Source of the DNA: Sulfurimonas sp.
Lineage (GTDB): Bacteria; Campylobacterota; Campylobacteria; Campylobacterales; Sulfurimonadaceae
Assembly (NCBI GenBank): GCA_021157665.1
Contig: JAGGWE010000131.1
Location: 1 to 26,452 of the forward strand
DNA length: 26,452 bases
Direction of reading: 5' to 3'
The notes below the pieces were generated by a model. The model was given only the letters and a program-made list of their open reading frames with translations. It ran no database searches and was not told the DNA's origin. Within the stretch, counting starts at the first letter, position 1. Each line of letters begins with the position of its first letter. Positions 22,821 to 26,452 of this stretch are shown here, one piece after another. Both the position numbers and the translations under genes were made by a program.

Positions 22821-23436
22821 AAGTGTAGGCTCAACTCAAACATATTTAAAAGAGTTACTAAAAGATAAAAACCTACAACTCCCACATGCGGTAATCTCAG
22901 ATATTCAAACTGATGGAATTGGTAGTCGTGATAATTCTTGGAAAGGTATAGAAGGTAATCTGTTTTTATCTTTTGCAATCAACTTAGAAGATTTACCAAA
23001 AGATTTAAAGTTAGCATCAAGTTCTATATATTTCGCATATCTTTTAAAAGATGTGTTAAATAATTTAAATTCATCGGTTTGGTTAAAATGGCCAAATGAT
23101 TTTTATATTGATGATTTAAAAGTGGGTGGAATGATTACAAATGTGCTTTCAAATACCATAATCTGTGGTGTTGGGTTAAATTTAGTTAACTCTCCACATG
23201 GTTTTTCAATATTAGATATAAGAGTTTCTAAAGAACAATTAGTAAATAAATATTTTAAAATAATAGAAAAAAAAATTTCATGGAAGCAAGTTTTTAGTAA
23301 ATATAAGGTAGAATTTCATCGTAATCAGAACTTTTTTACACACAATAATACTTTGAGAATTTCTTTAGGTGATGCCAATCTTCAAGATGATGGCTCAATA
23401 ATAATTAACGGTGAGAGGATATATAGTACAAGATGA
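22801..23436 (+). CDS. birA: BirA-type biotin-protein ligase (no HTH domain)
   Basis: This enzyme attaches biotin to carrier proteins such as AccB. The 211-residue protein contains only the catalytic domain, lacking the N-terminal DNA-binding domain of E. coli BirA, so it is probably not a repressor. Motifs are VGSTQTYLKELL, DGIGSRDNSW (the biotinyl-AMP loop, usually GRGRxGRxW), GNLFLSFAI, LKWPNDFYIDDLKVGGM and CGVGLNLV. I kept TTG 22801 as the start (20-bp overlap with fmt) because the conserved ligase N-terminus (TYLKSVGSTQ) begins at once and no ATG is near. It overlaps parA by 4 bp. Confidence 0.88.
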   Translation: MTITYLKSVGSTQTYLKELLKDKNLQLPHAVISDIQTDGIGSRDNSWKGIEGNLFLSFAINLEDLPKDLKLASSSIYFAYLLKDVLNNLNSSVWLKWPNDFYIDDLKVGGMITNVLSNTIICGVGLNLVNSPHGFSILDIRVSKEQLVNKYFKIIEKKISWKQVFSKYKVEFHRNQNFFTHNNTLRISLGDANLQDDGSIIINGERIYSTR

Positions 23437-24215
23437 GTGAAGTAATAGTAATTGCAAATCAGAAGGGTGGAGTTGGTAAAACAACTACTGCTGTCAACTT
23501 AGCTGCGTCACTTGCAGTAGCTGAGAAAAAAGTGCTTTTGATAGATGCCGACCCACAAGCTAACGCTACTACATCTTTAGGTTTTCATAGAAATGATTAT
23601 GAGTTTAATATTTATCATGTTTTGATTGGTACAAAAAAACTTAAAGAGATTATTTTAAAATCAGATTTACCTACACTTCATTTAGCTCCATCAAATATTG
23701 GTTTAGTTGGAATAGAAAAAGAATATTATGATGCTGATAATGCAAAAGGTCGTGAGTTAGTTTTAAAAAAAGCTATCGCAAATGTTAAGAAAGATTATGA
23801 TTATATTATTATAGATTCTCCTCCAGCACTTGGGCCGATGACAATTAATGCACTTTCAGCTTCAAATTCTGTACTTATTCCTATTCAGTGTGAATTTTTT
23901 GCATTAGAGGGTTTAGCCCAACTATTAAATACAGTTAAATTAGTTAGAAAATCAATAAATCCAAAATTAAGCATAAAAGGTTTTATACCAACTATGTTTT
24001 CTTCTCAAAATAATCTTTCAAAGCAAGTTTTTGCAGATTTAAAACAACATTTTAAAGGTAAGCTTTTTAAAGATGAAAATAACAAATATATAGTAGTACC
24101 AAGAAATGTAAAATTAGCAGAATCTCCATCATTTGGTAAACCTGCAATTTTATATGATGTGAAATCTAGTGGCTCTATAGCTTATCAAAATTTAGCACAA
24201 GCGATTATAAAATAA
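23433..24215 (+). CDS. parA: ParA/Soj chromosome-partitioning ATPase
   Basis: ParA is a DNA-bound ATPase that moves ParB-parS complexes to segregate the chromosome. The 260-residue protein has the deviant Walker A KGGVGKTTT with signature K11 and catalytic K16, Walker A' LLIDADPQANAT, and Walker B YIIIDSPPALG. It lacks the N-terminal HTH of plasmid type Ia ParA, which fits a chromosomal Soj. Its stop overlaps the parB ATG by one base. The birA-parA-parB-atpF' order is as in Campylobacter. Confidence 0.96.
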   Translation: MSEVIVIANQKGGVGKTTTAVNLAASLAVAEKKVLLIDADPQANATTSLGFHRNDYEFNIYHVLIGTKKLKEIILKSDLPTLHLAPSNIGLVGIEKEYYDADNAKGRELVLKKAIANVKKDYDYIIIDSPPALGPMTINALSASNSVLIPIQCEFFALEGLAQLLNTVKLVRKSINPKLSIKGFIPTMFSSQNNLSKQVFADLKQHFKGKLFKDENNKYIVVPRNVKLAESPSFGKPAILYDVKSSGSIAYQNLAQAIIK

Positions 24216-25057
24216 TGAAATCAATGGCATTAGGTAGAGGGCTAGATGCACTTTTAGGTGAAATAGATGAAGCATATGAAAATGAGGGTACTCAAAGGGA
24301 TTCTGTTTTTGAATTATCTTTAAAAGATATTCGAGCTAATCCATTTCAACCTAGAAAATCATTTGATGAAGCCTCTTTATTGGAATTGGCTGAATCAATT
24401 AAACATGATGGGTTACTTCAACCTATAGTAGTTTCACAAGATTTAGATGGATATGTACTAATTGCTGGAGAAAGAAGATTAAGAGCATCAAAACTTGCTA
24501 AATTAAAAACAATTCGCTGTATTTTGATTAATAGTGATGATGAAAAGATGAGAAAGTTAGCTCTTATTGAAAATATTCAAAGAGAAGAGTTAAATGCAAT
24601 AGAGTTATCATTTGCTTATGAAGAACTTATCAAGTTGCATCAAATAACGCATGAAGAACTAGCTAATATGATACATAAAAGTAGAACTCATATTACAAAT
24701 ACATTAAGACTACTTCAATTGTCATCAAAAACACAAAAAGCATTATTAGAGAAAAAAATAACAGCAGGACATGCTAAAGTTTTAGTTGTTTTAGATGAAC
24801 AACAACAACAACTTATTGTAAATTCTATTATTGGTCAGAAACTTAGTGTTAGAGAAGTTGAAGCAATGATAAAAAATATGAAATCTGATAGAATTATAGA
24901 AACAAAAAAATCTATACAACCTCAATATAATTTCTCAAATTTAAAAAATAGATTTGATAATCTTGGGTTAAAAGCAAAAACTTCTAAAAATAAATTAACT
25001 ATAGAATTTGATAATGAAAATCAAATAGAAGATTTTTTAAACTATTTTTTAAAATAA
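24215..25057 (+). CDS. parB: ParB/Spo0J chromosome-partitioning protein
   Basis: ParB binds parS sites near the origin, clamps on DNA using CTP, and loads the partition complex. The 280-residue protein has the N-terminal ParA-contact segment (MALGRGLDALLGE), NPFQPRKSFDEASLLELAESI, and the CTP-binding motif GERRLRAS. The helix-turn-helix region follows (HEELANMIHKSRTHITNTLRLL), with a C-terminal dimerisation region. The last codons TTT TTA AAA TAA are tandemly duplicated just after the stop. I saw no complete parS-like 16-mer in the window. Confidence 0.95.
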   Translation: MKSMALGRGLDALLGEIDEAYENEGTQRDSVFELSLKDIRANPFQPRKSFDEASLLELAESIKHDGLLQPIVVSQDLDGYVLIAGERRLRASKLAKLKTIRCILINSDDEKMRKLALIENIQREELNAIELSFAYEELIKLHQITHEELANMIHKSRTHITNTLRLLQLSSKTQKALLEKKITAGHAKVLVVLDEQQQQLIVNSIIGQKLSVREVEAMIKNMKSDRIIETKKSIQPQYNFSNLKNRFDNLGLKAKTSKNKLTIEFDNENQIEDFLNYFLK

Positions 25058-25124
25058 TTTTTAAAATAATTTATAAATTTACAAATTTTTCTTTACTTTA
25101 ACTATCCTTTCAATTTTATCATAG

Positions 25125-25130
25125 TATAAT
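25125..25130 (+). promoter_or_regulatory. -10 box of the ATP synthase operon
   Basis: TATAAT at 25125-25130 lies in the 95-base AT-rich gap after parB, followed by the strong ribosome-binding site AGGAGG (25143-25148) and ATG 25153. The leader would be only about 16 bases long. No clear -35 box is seen. Confidence 0.6.
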
Positions 25131-25152
25131 CACGCAACTTTTAGGAGGTGCT

Positions 25153-25575
25153 ATGTTAGATATAAATCCGATACTACTTTTGGCTACATTTGTTGTATTT
25201 CTTTCGCTTATAGCCGTTTTAAACAGTTGGCTTTACAATCCATTATTTAGTTATATGAATAAACGAGATTTAGATATCAAAAAAGACCTAGATAAAGTAG
25301 GTTCAAATGATGATGAAATCAATGAGTTAAATTCAAAAGCTGAATCAATAATTGTAAGTGCTAAACTAGACGCAGCGGCCCTAAGAGAGAAAGTTGTTGC
25401 GGATGCTAAGGAATTAGCTGACAGTAAATTAGAGGCAAGACGCGCTGAATTAGCTAGTGAGTATTTAGAATTTGAGAAATCTCTTACTAAATCTAAAGAT
25501 GAGTTGAGTAGTGACCTTATGTCACAAGTTCCACTTTTCAAAGAAGCTGTTAAAGCTAAATTTAGTCAAATATAA
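25153..25575 (+). CDS. atpF': AtpF', F0F1 ATP synthase subunit b'
   Basis: The 140-residue subunit b' has one N-terminal membrane helix (about residues 6-28, ending NSWLYNPLF) and then a long, charged, Ala/Lys/Glu-rich helix that forms the peripheral stalk with subunit b. Duplicated b-type subunits occur in cyanobacteria, alphaproteobacteria and Campylobacterota. AGGAGG lies four bases before the ATG. It begins the atp operon here, next to atpF and atpH; atpB and atpE are not in the window and in this phylum map elsewhere. Confidence 0.93.
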   Translation: MLDINPILLLATFVVFLSLIAVLNSWLYNPLFSYMNKRDLDIKKDLDKVGSNDDEINELNSKAESIIVSAKLDAAALREKVVADAKELADSKLEARRAELASEYLEFEKSLTKSKDELSSDLMSQVPLFKEAVKAKFSQI

Positions 25576-25584
25576 GGATGTGAT

Positions 25585-26097
25585 GTGAGTAGAATTTTAG
25601 TACTTATACTAACTATGTCAACTTTTGCATTAGCATCTAATGCAGAACATGGGAGCACAGATATTATTCAGAGAACAGTAAACTTTTTACTTTTCGCTGG
25701 GCTTGTTTGGTACCTAGTTGCAGAACCTATCAAAAGCTATTTTGCTTCAAGAAGTCAGGGTATCTCTGATGAATTGCAAAAAGTTCAAGATAAGTTAAGT
25801 GAGACAATTGCTCTTAAAAAAGAGGCTTTATCTAAAATTTCTGATGCTGAAAAGTTTGCAGAAGAGTTAGCAGTTTCTTCAAAAAAAGAGAACAAAATTA
25901 TTAATGACAATATGATGGCACAATGTGAAGTTGAGCTAGAGACTTTATCAAAACAGAATGCTATGCTAACTGAATTTGAAGAAAGAAGAATGGTTCGTAC
26001 TGTTGTTGAAAATGTGTTGAATGAAGTGTTAATTCAAAGTAGTGATAGTTTTGATAAAGAAGCTATGGCTAATGTTATCTTGAAGAAGGTGGCGTAA
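25585..26097 (+). CDS. atpF: AtpF, F0F1 ATP synthase subunit b
   Basis: The 170-residue subunit b links F0 and F1. It has an additional N-terminal hydrophobic stretch like a signal peptide (residues 3-18, ending ALASNAEHG) before the true membrane helix (about 30-50, NFLLFAGLVWYLVAEPI). A long stalk helix follows from about residue 57. The start is GTG at 25585, six bases after AAGGA (25574-25578); the nearby ATGs run straight into TGA. The next gene abuts its stop. The early leader may be removed or may give the subunit a second membrane pass; this cannot be settled from sequence. Confidence 0.93.
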   Translation: MSRILVLILTMSTFALASNAEHGSTDIIQRTVNFLLFAGLVWYLVAEPIKSYFASRSQGISDELQKVQDKLSETIALKKEALSKISDAEKFAEELAVSSKKENKIINDNMMAQCEVELETLSKQNAMLTEFEERRMVRTVVENVLNEVLIQSSDSFDKEAMANVILKKVA

Positions 26098-26452
26098 ATG
26101 GAAGAGTTAATCGCAAAAAGATACATTAAAGCTATTACTAGTAGTTCTGATGTAGAATCAATACAGAATATGACTGATGTATTTGCTACTTTAGCAAAAT
26201 CTTTTAAAGATAATAAGTTTGTACAAATAATAGATAATCCTAATGTTAGTGCAAATGATAAATCTGAAATGTTATTAGAAGCAGTTAAATCTGCTAATTC
26301 TAGTAAAGTTAATAATTTAATTAAACTACTTGTTGAAAATAAGCGTATCAATATTATTCCTGCTATAGCAGAAGAATTAAGAAAAGATGTTGCTGCTTCA
26401 ACAAAAACTTATGCTGGTGTTATTTATAGTGATAGTGATATTGATACTAAAG
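26098..26452 (+). CDS. atpH: AtpH, F0F1 ATP synthase subunit delta (3' end missing)
   Basis: ATG at 26098 follows the atpF TAA directly, and the frame stays open to the last base (118 complete codons). The start MEELIAKRYIKAITSSSDV is typical of the delta/OSCP family (xxIAxRYAxAL). The later KVNNLIKLLVENKRINIIP matches the conserved helix in which the Asn/Lys-Arg segment contacts F1. Delta joins the b/b' stalk to the top of the alpha3-beta3 ring. The full protein should be about 175 residues, so roughly a third lies beyond the window. Confidence 0.93.
   Translation, partial: MEELIAKRYIKAITSSSDVESIQNMTDVFATLAKSFKDNKFVQIIDNPNVSANDKSEMLLEAVKSANSSKVNNLIKLLVENKRINIIPAIAEELRKDVAASTKTYAGVIYSDSDIDTK

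Overview
The window is AT-rich, gene-dense chromosomal DNA. It reads as a Campylobacterota (Epsilonproteobacteria) chromosome, most likely a free-living Sulfurimonas-type organism. The inference rests on gene order: an M23 peptidase-lpxC-short tsaB-thrB-rnpM-infB-rbfA-rimP block and an rplU-rpmA-obgE-proB-fmt-birA-parA-parB-atpF'-atpF-atpH block, both matching blocks I know from Campylobacter jejuni. Genus assignment is tentative. Nearly every complete gene is on the + strand, with overlaps of 1-20 bp, so most of the window consists of long polycistronic units.

Layout. 1-816: 3' part of flhB (flagellar export switch). 817-1777: a loose, remodelled patch with an orphan receiver-domain protein, a probable minus-strand remnant of a GGDEF domain, a hairpin element and a probable leaderless promoter. 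1778-4040: a DHH-type phosphoesterase lacking several catalytic motifs, then a membrane-anchored M23 peptidase. 4127-10050: lpxC, short tsaB, thrB, rnpM, infB, rbfA and rimP (lipid A, tRNA modification, threonine, translation). 10051-14115: a short insertion-like segment with a possible 28-codon ORF, then ribD, menaquinone methyltransferase, a small lipoprotein, dapE, a periplasmic thioredoxin-like protein and ridA. 14223-19243: a complete tripartite RND efflux system (outer-membrane channel, adaptor, pump). 19324-25057: ribosomal proteins L21 and L27, ObgE, ProB, Fmt, BirA, ParA, ParB. 25153-26452: start of the F0F1 ATP synthase operon (b', b, and delta cut by the window end).

The genes are mostly housekeeping. 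The most unusual signal is not a gene. The 9-mer GGCATGTGG (or its complement CCACATGCC) occurs 11 times exactly, all within coding sequence, in both orientations and in several codon registers; composition predicts far fewer than one. It has flanking preferences (pyrimidine before, purine after). This resembles a DNA uptake sequence or another genome-wide DNA-level signal. Other non-gene structures are an 84-bp REPIN-like double hairpin between rpmA and obgE, degenerate CTCGTTACA repeats before the efflux operon, a 12-bp direct repeat flanking a 91-bp insertion between rimP and ribD, and a hairpin immediately before the lpxC ribosome-binding site. I saw no tRNA, rRNA, CRISPR array, transposase gene or prophage gene.
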